The translations under genes were made by a program, and so were the position numbers. From Mucilaginibacter gossypiicola (GTDB lineage: Bacteria; Bacteroidota; Bacteroidia; Sphingobacteriales; Sphingobacteriaceae): 64,000 nucleotides of DNA. This document shows, piece after piece, positions 19,596 to 29,161 of the stretch. The stretch is taken from NCBI RefSeq assembly GCF_900110105.1, contig NZ_FOCL01000005.1:186001-250000 (forward strand). Direction: 5' to 3'. The stretch's first letter is position 1. Each line of letters begins with the position of its first letter. The notes beneath the pieces were generated by a model. The model searched no databases, had not been told where the DNA came from, and saw only the letters and a list, made by a program, of their open reading frames with translations.

Positions 19596-21522
19596 AAAGT
19601 TCCTGTGCGCAGGGTTCCTGGCGTTGCCGATGGGAGTATCTGCACAATATGTTGGCCAGCATCTATCTGCTATAAAGGCCGAAACCAAAATTGATGTTAA
19701 GGCATACAGTTTTGACCTGCAGGATGTGAAATTGCTTGAAAGCCGTTTTAAGGACAACATGGACAGAGAAGGGCAATGGATGCTTTCGCTGCCTGTTGAG
19801 CGTTTGCTGCATAGTTTCCGGGTCAATGCAGGCATGCTAACAGATAAGAAAAGTAGCAAAACTAAAATGCCACAGCCACTTGGTGGCTGGGAGGCACTGG
19901 ATATGGAACTGAGGGGGCATAGCATTGGTCACCTGTTATCAGGCCTTTCATTTCAATACGCGTCAACCGGCAATATTGCTTTTAAAAAAAAGATAGATAG
20001 CCTGATTTCGGGCCTCGCCGAAGTACAGGCAACGCTGAACGAGGATGGTTATTTAAGCGCGTTTCCGCAAAACTATATCGACAGGAATATTAAAGGTAAA
20101 AGTGTTTGGGCACCCTGGTATACATTACATAAAATAGTGGCGGGGTTAATTGATGCTTACTTGTATGCGGGCGATACGCAGGCGCTTGATGTAGTTAATA
20201 AAATGGCTGTATGGGCGTATAAGAAGATAACACCTTTAAGTCAGGAACAATTGGCTTTGATGCTCCGGAATGAGTTTGGCGGGATGAACGAAGCCTGGTA
20301 TAACCTGTATGCCATTACCGGCAACCCGGAGCATAAAAAATTAGGCGACCTGTTTTATCACCATGCGGTACTGGATCCGTTAGCCGCCGGGCAGGATAAG
20401 CTTAATAAAATGCACGCCAACACAGCTATCCCCAAAATTACCGGTGAAGCCCGCGCCTACGAGTTGACAGGCGATGCAAAAGATAGATCAATTGTAAGCT
20501 ATTTCTGGAATAACGTTATGGAGAATCAAACCTATGTAATCGGCAGCAATAGTGACAAGGAACACTTTATTGCACCGGGCAAAATATCGGAATATATTAC
20601 GGGCTACACAGGCGAAACCTGCAATACCTACAACATGCTCAAGATAACCCGCCACCTCTTTACCTGGGATGCCGATGTGAAATATGCAGATTATTATGAG
20701 CGTGCTTTATACAATCATATTTTGGGCCAGCAGGACCCCAAAACCGGGATGGTGTGTTATTTTACACCGCTGAAAGCCGGGGCATTCCGGGTTTACAGCA
20801 CGCGCGACAGCTCGTTCTGGTGCTGTGTAGGTTCGGGCTTTGAAAGCCAGTCTAAATACGGAGAGGCTATCTACTATCATAACAACAAGGGTGTTTATGT
20901 AAACCTGTTCATCCCCTCTGTATTAACCTGGAAAGAAAAGGGCCTGAAGTTGAGGCAGGAAACCGCTTACCCCGAAGAGGCGACCACACGGCTAACCATC
21001 GATTCGGTAGGCGCGGAAAGTTTACCGCTTTATATTCGCTACCCCGGTTGGGCAAACAATGGTGTGGGCGTCAAAATCAATGGTGAAAACATCAAAGTTG
21101 TACAAACGCCGGGCAGTTATATAACGCTGAACCGTAAATGGAAAAAAGGTGATAAAGTAGAAATAAGCTACCCCATGACCCTGCACCTGGAAGCAACACC
21201 GGATGATCCTAAAATAGCCGCCGTAATGTACGGACCGATAGTGCTGGCCGGTGAAATGGGAACTGAAGCTATGCCCCCTCATGCTCCCTATCATGATGCA
21301 GCCGACCCCTACCAGTATTATGATTATAACTATAATATTCCGGCAAATCTTGTCCACAGCCTTAATATCAACAGCAGCAACATTTCCGAATTGATAAAAG
21401 CGGTGAAAGGCGGGGTACTTACCTTTAAAACCACCGGCACAACCAACGGAAAACCGGTAACCCTTGAACCTTACTATAACCTGCACCGTCAGCGCTACGT
21501 GGTGTATTGGGATTTGAATTAA
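19582..21522 (+). CDS. GH127/GH146-type beta-L-arabinofuranosidase (DUF1680)
   Basis: Exo-enzyme that releases beta-L-arabinofuranose (family knowledge; some relatives act on other sugars). Signal peptide 1-21 (GVSAQ), so periplasmic. An alpha/alpha barrel fills about 35-430. The zinc/thiolate site is complete: GETC with Glu345 and Cys347, and FWCCVGSG with Cys414 and Cys415, matching in pattern the Glu and three Cys of the characterised enzyme. C-terminal beta-sandwiches follow (about 440-640). Length 646 is usual. It overlaps the preceding hydrolase by 14 bases. It points to an arabinose-decorated substrate such as pectin side chains or arabinogalactan. Confidence 0.9.
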   Translation: MKKIRKFLCAGFLALPMGVSAQYVGQHLSAIKAETKIDVKAYSFDLQDVKLLESRFKDNMDREGQWMLSLPVERLLHSFRVNAGMLTDKKSSKTKMPQPLGGWEALDMELRGHSIGHLLSGLSFQYASTGNIAFKKKIDSLISGLAEVQATLNEDGYLSAFPQNYIDRNIKGKSVWAPWYTLHKIVAGLIDAYLYAGDTQALDVVNKMAVWAYKKITPLSQEQLALMLRNEFGGMNEAWYNLYAITGNPEHKKLGDLFYHHAVLDPLAAGQDKLNKMHANTAIPKITGEARAYELTGDAKDRSIVSYFWNNVMENQTYVIGSNSDKEHFIAPGKISEYITGYTGETCNTYNMLKITRHLFTWDADVKYADYYERALYNHILGQQDPKTGMVCYFTPLKAGAFRVYSTRDSSFWCCVGSGFESQSKYGEAIYYHNNKGVYVNLFIPSVLTWKEKGLKLRQETAYPEEATTRLTIDSVGAESLPLYIRYPGWANNGVGVKINGENIKVVQTPGSYITLNRKWKKGDKVEISYPMTLHLEATPDDPKIAAVMYGPIVLAGEMGTEAMPPHAPYHDAADPYQYYDYNYNIPANLVHSLNINSSNISELIKAVKGGVLTFKTTGTTNGKPVTLEPYYNLHRQRYVVYWDLN

Positions 21523-21537
21523 AAGGAGGGAACAGTA

Positions 21538-23163
21538 ATGTACAAAAACACTTTAATAATAGTACTTATCCTGCTTATTGGCCCCAGGCAGGGCTTCGCG
21601 CAGCTATCAAAAGTATGGGTTGCAGATAAAGGCAATGGAAGCTATCAGAACCCCATTATACATGCTGATTACTCCGATCCGGATGCTATCCGTGTAGGCG
21701 ATGATTATTATATGGTATCATCCAGTTTTAATTGTATGCCCGGCTTGCCTATTCTGCATTCAAAAGATCTGGTAAACTGGCAGCTGATCAATTATGCTTT
21801 GAAAAAACAGGAACCCGCCGCGGTTTATGATTCGCCGCAGCATGGCAAAGGCGTCTGGGCCCCCTGTATCCGATACCACAATAACGAGTTTTATATCTAT
21901 TACCCCGATCCGGATTATGGCGTTTATATGGTTAAAACTAAAAGTTTGATGGGGGATTGGGATAAACCTGTCTTGGTTTTGCCGGGCAAAGGTATTATTG
22001 ATCCGGCACCATTTTGGGATGATGATGGCAAAGCGTATTTGGGTGTAGCCTGGGCCGGAAGCAGGGCGGGCGTTAATAGCCTCATCACTATTTTCAGGAT
22101 GGATCAAAAAGGAACTGCCGTTACCGACGAAGGAATTCATGTTTACGACGGTCATGGTAAAAACCACACCATAGAAGGACCTAAAATTTATAAACGAAAA
22201 GGTTATTACTACATCCTTGCCCCGGCAGGCGGAGTAGCCACCGGTTGGCAGGTAGCTTTGCGTGCTGAAAATATTTATGGGCCTTATGAAGATAAGGTAG
22301 TGATGGACCAGGGCAAAACCGCTGTAAACGGTCCGCACCAGGGTGCGCTGGTGGAAACCCAAACAGGTGAGTCCTGGTTTATTCATTTTCAGGATAAGGG
22401 CGCCTACGGAAGGATAATTCATTTGGAGCCTGTAAAGTGGATAAACAATTGGCCGGTGATAGGCAATGATCCCGATGGCGACGGAAAAGGCGAACCTGTT
22501 ACCGTTTATAAAAAGCCAAATGCTGGCGCGGTATATCCGATAGTAACCCCTTCGGAAGACGATGAGTTTGACAGACACAAAATGGGCCTGCAATGGCAAT
22601 GGCATGCAAATCCCAAAATTCAGTGGAGTGCGCTTATCAAAGGATCAGGTTATTTGCGGCTATTCGCTTATCCGCAGGATAAAAACACGATGAACCTTTG
22701 GGCAACACCCAACCTCCTGCTGCAAAAACTGCCCGCGCCGGATTTTACAGCCACAACCAAATTAAAATACCAGGTTGAATGGGAAACAGGACAGGGTAAA
22801 CGAGCTGGTTTATTGATGATGGGCAATGATTACAGTTACATCGCGATATCCAAAGATGAACGGGGTTATAAATTAAACACAGTGGTTTGTAAAAACGCCG
22901 CCGATGGCACTGTCGAGGAAATTACCGATGAGAAAAGGATCAATATCAACGAGGTATACCTGCGTATCCGCGTAAGCGCTCCCGATGCCAAATGTGTTTT
23001 CAGTTACAGCGAAGATGGTATAAACTATAAGGCTATAGGCGAGGAATTTTTTGCTAAGCCTGATAAGTGGATAGGTGCAAAAGTGGGCCTGTTTTGTATA
23101 AGTACCGCTGATGTGCGCATGGGTGGGTATGCAGATTTCGATTGGTTTAGGGTAGATAAGTGA
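21538..23163 (+). CDS. Glycoside hydrolase family 43 with C-terminal beta-sandwich
   Basis: Five-bladed beta-propeller enzyme, alpha-L-arabinofuranosidase or beta-xylosidase type. Signal peptide to about residue 21 (GFAQ). The catalytic triad is visible: Asp47 (YSDPDA), Asp155 (IIDPAPFWDDDG) and Glu213 (TIEGPKIYK). Residues about 340-540 form a concanavalin-like C-terminal domain, as in longer GH43 members. The start is decided by an unusually strong ribosome binding site for this phylum, AAGGAGG, about eight bases upstream. It ends eight bases before the GH106 gene. Together with GH127 it suggests removal of arabinose side groups. Confidence 0.92.
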   Translation: MYKNTLIIVLILLIGPRQGFAQLSKVWVADKGNGSYQNPIIHADYSDPDAIRVGDDYYMVSSSFNCMPGLPILHSKDLVNWQLINYALKKQEPAAVYDSPQHGKGVWAPCIRYHNNEFYIYYPDPDYGVYMVKTKSLMGDWDKPVLVLPGKGIIDPAPFWDDDGKAYLGVAWAGSRAGVNSLITIFRMDQKGTAVTDEGIHVYDGHGKNHTIEGPKIYKRKGYYYILAPAGGVATGWQVALRAENIYGPYEDKVVMDQGKTAVNGPHQGALVETQTGESWFIHFQDKGAYGRIIHLEPVKWINNWPVIGNDPDGDGKGEPVTVYKKPNAGAVYPIVTPSEDDEFDRHKMGLQWQWHANPKIQWSALIKGSGYLRLFAYPQDKNTMNLWATPNLLLQKLPAPDFTATTKLKYQVEWETGQGKRAGLLMMGNDYSYIAISKDERGYKLNTVVCKNAADGTVEEITDEKRININEVYLRIRVSAPDAKCVFSYSEDGINYKAIGEEFFAKPDKWIGAKVGLFCISTADVRMGGYADFDWFRVDK

Positions 23164-23170
23164 GGATACA

Positions 23171-26100
23171 ATGGAGAGACGACAATTTATAAAAAACACT
23201 TTCCTTACTTCGGCAGGATTGATAGCTGTACCCTATATCAATTGGGTGTTGGGAGATACCCTGCCTGATAAAGATATGGAAGATCTGTTTATAAAGCCAC
23301 CTGCTAACGCCCGGCCATGGGTTTTTTATATGTGGATGAACGGCAACATTACCAAAAATGGTATTACGCTCGACCTGGAAGCCATGAAGCGTATGGGCAT
23401 TGGCGGCTTTATCAATTTTAATGCGGCAGTAGGCATTCCGCGCGGCCCGGTTGATTACGCGCATGAGGATTGGACTGAAGCCGTAGTTCACACTGCTGCT
23501 GAGTGCAGCCGGTTGGGTATTGATATGTTTATGCATAATTCTCCCGGCTATTCGGGTTGCGGAGGGCCATGGATCAGTCCCGAAATGAGCATGCAACAAC
23601 TGGTGTGGACTGAAACAATTGCAACTGCCGGTTCACAACCATTGCAGTTGAAATTGCAGCGCCCGTACGCAAAGCTGCATTATTACCGTGATGCTATGGT
23701 GATCGCTTATCCGTCCCTTCCGCAGGAAAAATACGTGATGAAGGATCGGTTAAAAAATGTTTGGCTGAATGGTACTGAGATAGATATTGATGTTGTTACC
23801 GACGGGGATCCCGAAACGAAGATCAGGCTGGAGGCATCACAAACATTAGTGTTTGAATTTACCGAAATTTATGAGTGCAGTGCCATCAGTGTCTATCGCA
23901 AGCCGGAAGTACCGCATGACCTTTTTGATGGGCCCCGCGATCACCCGCCGCTGTTATTGCTCGAATCCTCGCAGGATGGGGTTTCATACACTACCATCGG
24001 CCATATCGCCTGCTGCGAATTGCGGGCAATGGATACACCATCTGCCTTAAGTTTCGATTCGGTATCGGCAAAATTCTATCGCTTAACATCGCCAACACCA
24101 ACCTGGATCTCGGAAGTGCAATTGCATAGCGGTCCACGGTTAGGCGGCTGGCCCGGGAAAACAAACCATACCCATGGCAGCACAGGCGGTAATACACCTG
24201 CTATAACACCTGATATGATTATTAACCCAGATCAGGTTGTTGATATCAGCACTTATATGGATGCTCAGGGAGATCTTAAATGGCAGGCACCAATAGGAAG
24301 ATGGACTATTTTGAGGATAGGCCACACCACTACCGGTGAAGAAAACGCCGCACATCCCGACGCTGGGAAGGGCCTTGAGACAGATAAATTCAACAAACAA
24401 GCACTTGATACCCATTTCGCTAAATTTCTTGATCCCTTGTTAGGGAAATTAAAACCTCACATTGGCAAAGGCTTTAAGGGTTTTACGGTGGACAGCTGGG
24501 AAGCCGGTAAACAAAACTGGACGATCAATTTTCCCGAAGAATTTAAAAAGCTCATGGGTTATGAAATTGTACCGTGGATGCCTGCTTTAACCGGGCGTAT
24601 TGTTGGCTCGGTAGATGATACGGAAGGTTTTTTATGGGATATCAGGAAAGCCCACGCCAACCTGCTGGCCGAGAATTTTTACGGGTATTATCAGCAATGC
24701 TGCCATAAACGCGGTATTCAATTTAATGCCGAACCCTACGGAGATGGTGTGTTTGACAGCCTGCAGGCGGGCCAATACCTGGATACACCGATGGCCGAGT
24801 TCTGGACACGTTATATTTACGGCAGCGACGTAACATCCAAACAAGCTGCATCTATAGCGCATGTTTATGGCAAAACTGTAGCAGCGGCGGAGGCTTATAC
24901 CGCGATGCCGGCAAACTCAAAATGGGTTGATTATCCTTATTCGCTGAAAGCGGAGGGCGATTATTTTTTTACGCTTGGTATCAATAGGCTGGTGTTTCAC
25001 ACATTTGTGCATCAGCCTTACCATTCCGCAAAACCTGGCATGACCATGGGGCCTTTTGGCTGTCACTTCGACCGGAATAATACCTGGACAGATCAAGCCT
25101 ATGGCTGGATAAAATATATTCAGCGATGCCAATACATCTTACAGCAAGGTTTATTTGTGGCCGATGCCTGCTATTTTAAAGGTGATTCTCCCGAATCTGG
25201 AGTGCCGGATACCTATCAATTTATGCCCGAAGGATATGTAGCGGATGTAATAGGCGCGGATGCGCTTAACAGGTTTAAGATAAAAGACGGCCGGATTGTA
25301 CTGCCCGATGGCATGATGTACCGGGTTTGTATACTGGCCAAACTGGAAAGGCTCCTTCCCGATACCTTAAACAAATTGAAAAAACTGGTTGAAGAGGGTA
25401 TGGTATTGCTGGTATCAAAGAAGCCTTCAAAAGCTTATGGCCGTACCGCAGATAAGGTAATACAGGGTAGCATTAAGCAACTTTTCGGTAATATTAACGG
25501 AGCAGAATTTAAGGTTAATAAGCTGGGAAAAGGATGCGTGATCTGGACTGAAAATCTCTTAACTGTGTTCAGCGACTTATCTATTACCGCCGATTTTAAA
25601 TATTCGGCAGAAAATCCGGATGCCGCGATCCACTATGTGCATAAAAAAACAGCTGGCGGCGATTATTATTTTATAAGTAACCATCGCCGCCGGTACGAGA
25701 AGGTTACCTGTACTTTCAGGGTAACCGGCATGCAGCCGGAACTTTGGGACCCGGAAACCGGTGAATTCTTTGACCTGCCTTTGTTTTCTTTTACCAGGGA
25801 TCAAACCAGTATCGCTATTGAATTGGCACCCGCCGGCTCCGCGTTCATCATTTTCAAAAAGAAAGTGGTTAAACAGGGTTACACAAGTATTATTAAAGAC
25901 GGAAAGCCTTACCTGGATACTCAGGCCTCCCCGGCATTGTCACCTGAAAACAGCAGCGTGGTTAATGATTTTTCAATAAGTGTCTGGGTCAGGCCGGATT
26001 CGTTTGCACAGGAAGGTAAAAGCATGATTTTTCACCCTGTTTCGGGCGAACAGCTTTTTGGCAGGGGGCATGCGGCCATCGGCCTGGGGGCCGGGCAGAA

Positions 26101-27106
26101 CGGGGTAAGGATATATGAAAAACAGAAAGGCAAAGCGAAAGTAGTATTATTTGACGATGAACCTGTACAGGGCTGGACTCACCTCATGTTGGTTTATAAA
26201 AACGGCGCTCCCAATTTGTACATCAATGGTAAATTGAGTAAAGCAAACCCCTCCTCCGGTTTAACTGTCCATGCTTTTTTACGTGCGCCCGTTGAGCAGG
26301 ATCATTTGTCGAGCTATTTTGAGGGCAATCACACCGCGCTGCAGTTGTTCCCGATGGTACTTACAGAACAGCAGGTTTATAGGATCTACCAACAGGGATT
26401 ACCTGAGCCGGAACGCCCCATAGCCATTAATTTAAAACGATTGAACGGCGATCGCATGGAAGCATTGGTGTTTAACAACGGTACCTATCGTATTAAAGGT
26501 AAAAGCGATGTAAAAGAGTTTAGCGTTCGTAACGCGAAGTCCATTACTTTAACAGGTCCCTGGAAGCTTGAATTTCCCGGACAGGCGCATCTCGCCGATG
26601 GCATAGAGCTGGAAAAGCTGATTTCCCTGAGGCTGCACCCCGATTTTGATATCCGGCATTTTTCGGGGACGGTTATCTACAAAAAAACAATTATGCTGAC
26701 CAGTAATGATCTTCAGGACAGCCACCGCATCCTGATAGATCTTGGCCGCGTCGAGGTTGTTGCCGAATTATGGGTAAACGGTAAGCTGATCAAAATTCTA
26801 TGGAAAGAGCCCTTTGAAACCGACATAACCGACACCCTAAAAAAAGGATCCAACCAATTACAAATTAATGTTACTACGCTTTGGGTAAACCGCCTTATAG
26901 GGGATGAGTATTTTCCTGAAGAAAATACCTACAGCGCTGATAATTATATTGAAAAGTTACCCGGGTGGTTCATCAATGACCAGCCTAAGCCGGGCAGGCG
27001 TAAAACGTTTGCTACCTGGAAAAATTTTGACAAAACATCTCCATTAGTGGAGGCCGGTTTGCTTGGGCCTGTTAAATTGATCACCGCTATAAAGAAAATT
27101 ATTTGA
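23171..27106 (+). CDS. GH106-type alpha-L-rhamnosidase with LamG-like insertion
   Basis: Very large (1311 residues) member of the family that removes terminal alpha-L-rhamnose. It starts MERRQFIKNTFLTSAG, a twin-arginine-like leader, so export of the folded protein is likely. The catalytic part spans about 35-910 (MWMNGNITKNGITLDLEAMK, FTVDSWEAG, FNAEPYGDG, HTFVHQPYHSAKPG). Residues about 930-1075 look like a laminin-G/concanavalin domain (FSISVWVRPD, GWTHLMLVYKNG, LYINGKL) inserted before the C-terminal beta-sandwich (about 1110-1305, AELWVNGKLIK). The insertion explains why it exceeds the usual length of about 1100. It may bind glycan. It lies in the middle of the long operon. Confidence 0.85.
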   Translation: MERRQFIKNTFLTSAGLIAVPYINWVLGDTLPDKDMEDLFIKPPANARPWVFYMWMNGNITKNGITLDLEAMKRMGIGGFINFNAAVGIPRGPVDYAHEDWTEAVVHTAAECSRLGIDMFMHNSPGYSGCGGPWISPEMSMQQLVWTETIATAGSQPLQLKLQRPYAKLHYYRDAMVIAYPSLPQEKYVMKDRLKNVWLNGTEIDIDVVTDGDPETKIRLEASQTLVFEFTEIYECSAISVYRKPEVPHDLFDGPRDHPPLLLLESSQDGVSYTTIGHIACCELRAMDTPSALSFDSVSAKFYRLTSPTPTWISEVQLHSGPRLGGWPGKTNHTHGSTGGNTPAITPDMIINPDQVVDISTYMDAQGDLKWQAPIGRWTILRIGHTTTGEENAAHPDAGKGLETDKFNKQALDTHFAKFLDPLLGKLKPHIGKGFKGFTVDSWEAGKQNWTINFPEEFKKLMGYEIVPWMPALTGRIVGSVDDTEGFLWDIRKAHANLLAENFYGYYQQCCHKRGIQFNAEPYGDGVFDSLQAGQYLDTPMAEFWTRYIYGSDVTSKQAASIAHVYGKTVAAAEAYTAMPANSKWVDYPYSLKAEGDYFFTLGINRLVFHTFVHQPYHSAKPGMTMGPFGCHFDRNNTWTDQAYGWIKYIQRCQYILQQGLFVADACYFKGDSPESGVPDTYQFMPEGYVADVIGADALNRFKIKDGRIVLPDGMMYRVCILAKLERLLPDTLNKLKKLVEEGMVLLVSKKPSKAYGRTADKVIQGSIKQLFGNINGAEFKVNKLGKGCVIWTENLLTVFSDLSITADFKYSAENPDAAIHYVHKKTAGGDYYFISNHRRRYEKVTCTFRVTGMQPELWDPETGEFFDLPLFSFTRDQTSIAIELAPAGSAFIIFKKKVVKQGYTSIIKDGKPYLDTQASPALSPENSSVVNDFSISVWVRPDSFAQEGKSMIFHPVSGEQLFGRGHAAIGLGAGQNGVRIYEKQKGKAKVVLFDDEPVQGWTHLMLVYKNGAPNLYINGKLSKANPSSGLTVHAFLRAPVEQDHLSSYFEGNHTALQLFPMVLTEQQVYRIYQQGLPEPERPIAINLKRLNGDRMEALVFNNGTYRIKGKSDVKEFSVRNAKSITLTGPWKLEFPGQAHLADGIELEKLISLRLHPDFDIRHFSGTVIYKKTIMLTSNDLQDSHRILIDLGRVEVVAELWVNGKLIKILWKEPFETDITDTLKKGSNQLQINVTTLWVNRLIGDEYFPEENTYSADNYIEKLPGWFINDQPKPGRRKTFATWKNFDKTSPLVEAGLLGPVKLITAIKKII

Positions 27107-27149
27107 TAAAAAACCTTTGGACGGTTTAAGTATAACTAACATATTTAAG

Positions 27150-29153
27150 ATGAGAAAAATACACCAGATTTTGCCCTGTTTAATGTTGGTAATTGCCGCA
27201 GTTATGGCAAAAGCCCAGCCTTTTGTGCACCCCGGGCTATTGCAGGGCAAAGCAGACCTTGAGCGGATAAAAACAGCGATCAGTAATAAGGAAGAGCCTG
27301 TTTATACTGCTTTCGTAGAGTTTCAGGAGCACCCGCAATCGCAGGACAATTACCAGATGAAGGGACCAATGGCTATGGTTGGCCGCAACCCCACGGTGGG
27401 TCAATCCGTTTATGATGCCGATGCCAACGCCGCTTACCAAAATGCGCTCATGTGGGCACTTACGGGTAAAGCAGACTACGCCTTAAAAGCAAGGGAAATT
27501 ATCAACGCATGGTCATCTACATTAAAATCGATAACCGGCAGGGATGCCGTTTTGATGGCCGGGCTTGGTCCCTTTAAAATGGTAAATGCGGCAGAATTAC
27601 TTTTATATACTAATGCAAACTGGCCCATAGCGGAAGTGGAGCTTACAAAAAGACATTTTAAGGGAGTGATTTACCCGGTAATTAAAGATTTTGCCCCTTT
27701 TGCTAACGGTAATTGGGATTCGGCCGCTATGAAAACAATGATGGCTATTGCTGTTTTTTGCGATGACAGGGCCATGTTTGAACGTGCATTGAACTATTAC
27801 GTTGATGGTGCGGGGGATGGACGTCTAACAAATTATATCATTAACCAGGATGGAGAATGCCAGGAAAGCGGACGAGACCAGGGGCATACACAATTAGGTA
27901 TTGCTCACCTCGGCGATTGCGCGGAGATGGCGTGGAACCAGGGACTTAACCTGTATGCGTATGCGGATAACCGTTTATTACAAGGATTTGAATATACAGC
28001 AAAATACAACCTGGGTATGGATGTGCCTTACATTGCTGAGCTTGACAAAACAGGAAAATACCTGCATAAGGAAATTTCTGCGGAGTCAAGAGGGAAACTC
28101 AGATCTGTGTATGAGCAGATCTATAATCACTACGTTAAAAGAATGGGTTTAAAAGCGCCATATACAGGGCAGGCTGCCGCCCGCATCCGGCCCGAGCCCC
28201 AGGGAGGGCCAGGTGCAGACCATATAGGCTTTGGAACTTTACTTTATACAAGAGCGGAGGGTAGCGGGGTTGACGTAAGAAACAAACCGGCAGCCCCTGC
28301 CGGTTTGTTAATAAAAACTGACCCAAAAGGTCGTAATGCTTTGACATGGATAGAACCGGCAGGGGCTACCGGTTATTTTGTAAAACGTGCCATAAAACAG
28401 GGGGGGCCATATATTACCATATCGGCAAAAATTAAAGGAGGGCATTATATTGACAGTAAAACCATTGGAGGGAAACTGTATTTCTATACAGTTTGTGCAG
28501 TTAATAGCAATGGTAAAAGTAAGGATGCCTATCCCGCCGGTGTTATTTCGGCTTTGCCAACCGGCTGGCATCAACCAGCGGTAGGGGCGGAGAACTCTTT
28601 TGGCAACGGCCAGTTTGATGATAAACAATTAACCATTGAAAGTGCCGGAACGGGTGTAGATAGCAGCGCCGATTATTATCATTTTGTTTATAAAGCCTTG
28701 GATGGTAATGGTACTATTTCGGCCGGATACGTGCCGCAGGTAAGCTCTCAGTTTTCATCGTTTGGGCTCGTTATCCGTAACGGAACAGGCAAAAACAGCC
28801 CGGAAGTAATGCTGATGGTAGCTCCGCTATCATCGGGGCAGGTTGAGGCACCCAAATGGTGCATAAAGTTACTCTCTCGTAACGCGGGTGATGTTGTTCA
28901 AAGTAGCCCGACATTGTTGCCGCTTACAGATCCGATAGTGACATTTAGCAGGTTGACAGGTGATTTTTATTTCCGCCTCACGCGTAAAGGTGATGAATTT
29001 ACGGGTGCTTATTCAACCGATAACAAATCATGGATAAATATAGATAGTATCACGCTGCACCTTAACAAAGCAGCAACGGCTGGGCTGTTTGCCGCCTCTG
29101 GTGTACAGGGAATTGCAACCAGGGTAAAGTTTAACGAGGTTAACATTAATTGA
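27150..29153 (+). CDS. Alginate-lyase-family protein with FnIII-like and C-terminal beta-sandwich domains (paralogue 2)
   Basis: Second of three related lyase-like proteins. I choose the ATG at 27150 because it gives a clean signal peptide (MRKIHQ to AKAQ, residue 23); an upstream in-frame TTG at 27117 does not. FVHPGLLQG starts the mature protein. The toroid (about 25-370) has NGNWDSAAMK and ECQESGRDQGHTQLG with Arg242 and His246, the most canonical set of the three. A fibronectin-III-like domain follows (about 385-465) and a concanavalin-like domain (about 470-665). It is not a lipoprotein, unlike the other two. It is likely a lyase acting on uronate-containing chains, feeding the GH88 encoded first in this operon. 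Activity and target are inference. Confidence 0.78.
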   Translation: MRKIHQILPCLMLVIAAVMAKAQPFVHPGLLQGKADLERIKTAISNKEEPVYTAFVEFQEHPQSQDNYQMKGPMAMVGRNPTVGQSVYDADANAAYQNALMWALTGKADYALKAREIINAWSSTLKSITGRDAVLMAGLGPFKMVNAAELLLYTNANWPIAEVELTKRHFKGVIYPVIKDFAPFANGNWDSAAMKTMMAIAVFCDDRAMFERALNYYVDGAGDGRLTNYIINQDGECQESGRDQGHTQLGIAHLGDCAEMAWNQGLNLYAYADNRLLQGFEYTAKYNLGMDVPYIAELDKTGKYLHKEISAESRGKLRSVYEQIYNHYVKRMGLKAPYTGQAAARIRPEPQGGPGADHIGFGTLLYTRAEGSGVDVRNKPAAPAGLLIKTDPKGRNALTWIEPAGATGYFVKRAIKQGGPYITISAKIKGGHYIDSKTIGGKLYFYTVCAVNSNGKSKDAYPAGVISALPTGWHQPAVGAENSFGNGQFDDKQLTIESAGTGVDSSADYYHFVYKALDGNGTISAGYVPQVSSQFSSFGLVIRNGTGKNSPEVMLMVAPLSSGQVEAPKWCIKLLSRNAGDVVQSSPTLLPLTDPIVTFSRLTGDFYFRLTRKGDEFTGAYSTDNKSWINIDSITLHLNKAATAGLFAASGVQGIATRVKFNEVNIN

Positions 29154-29161
29154 TAACTAAC

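Noticed and set aside
21760-22605. 281-residue open frame on the minus strand
   Set aside because: It lies wholly within the GH43 gene on the other strand and has no recognisable domain or leader; a shadow frame.
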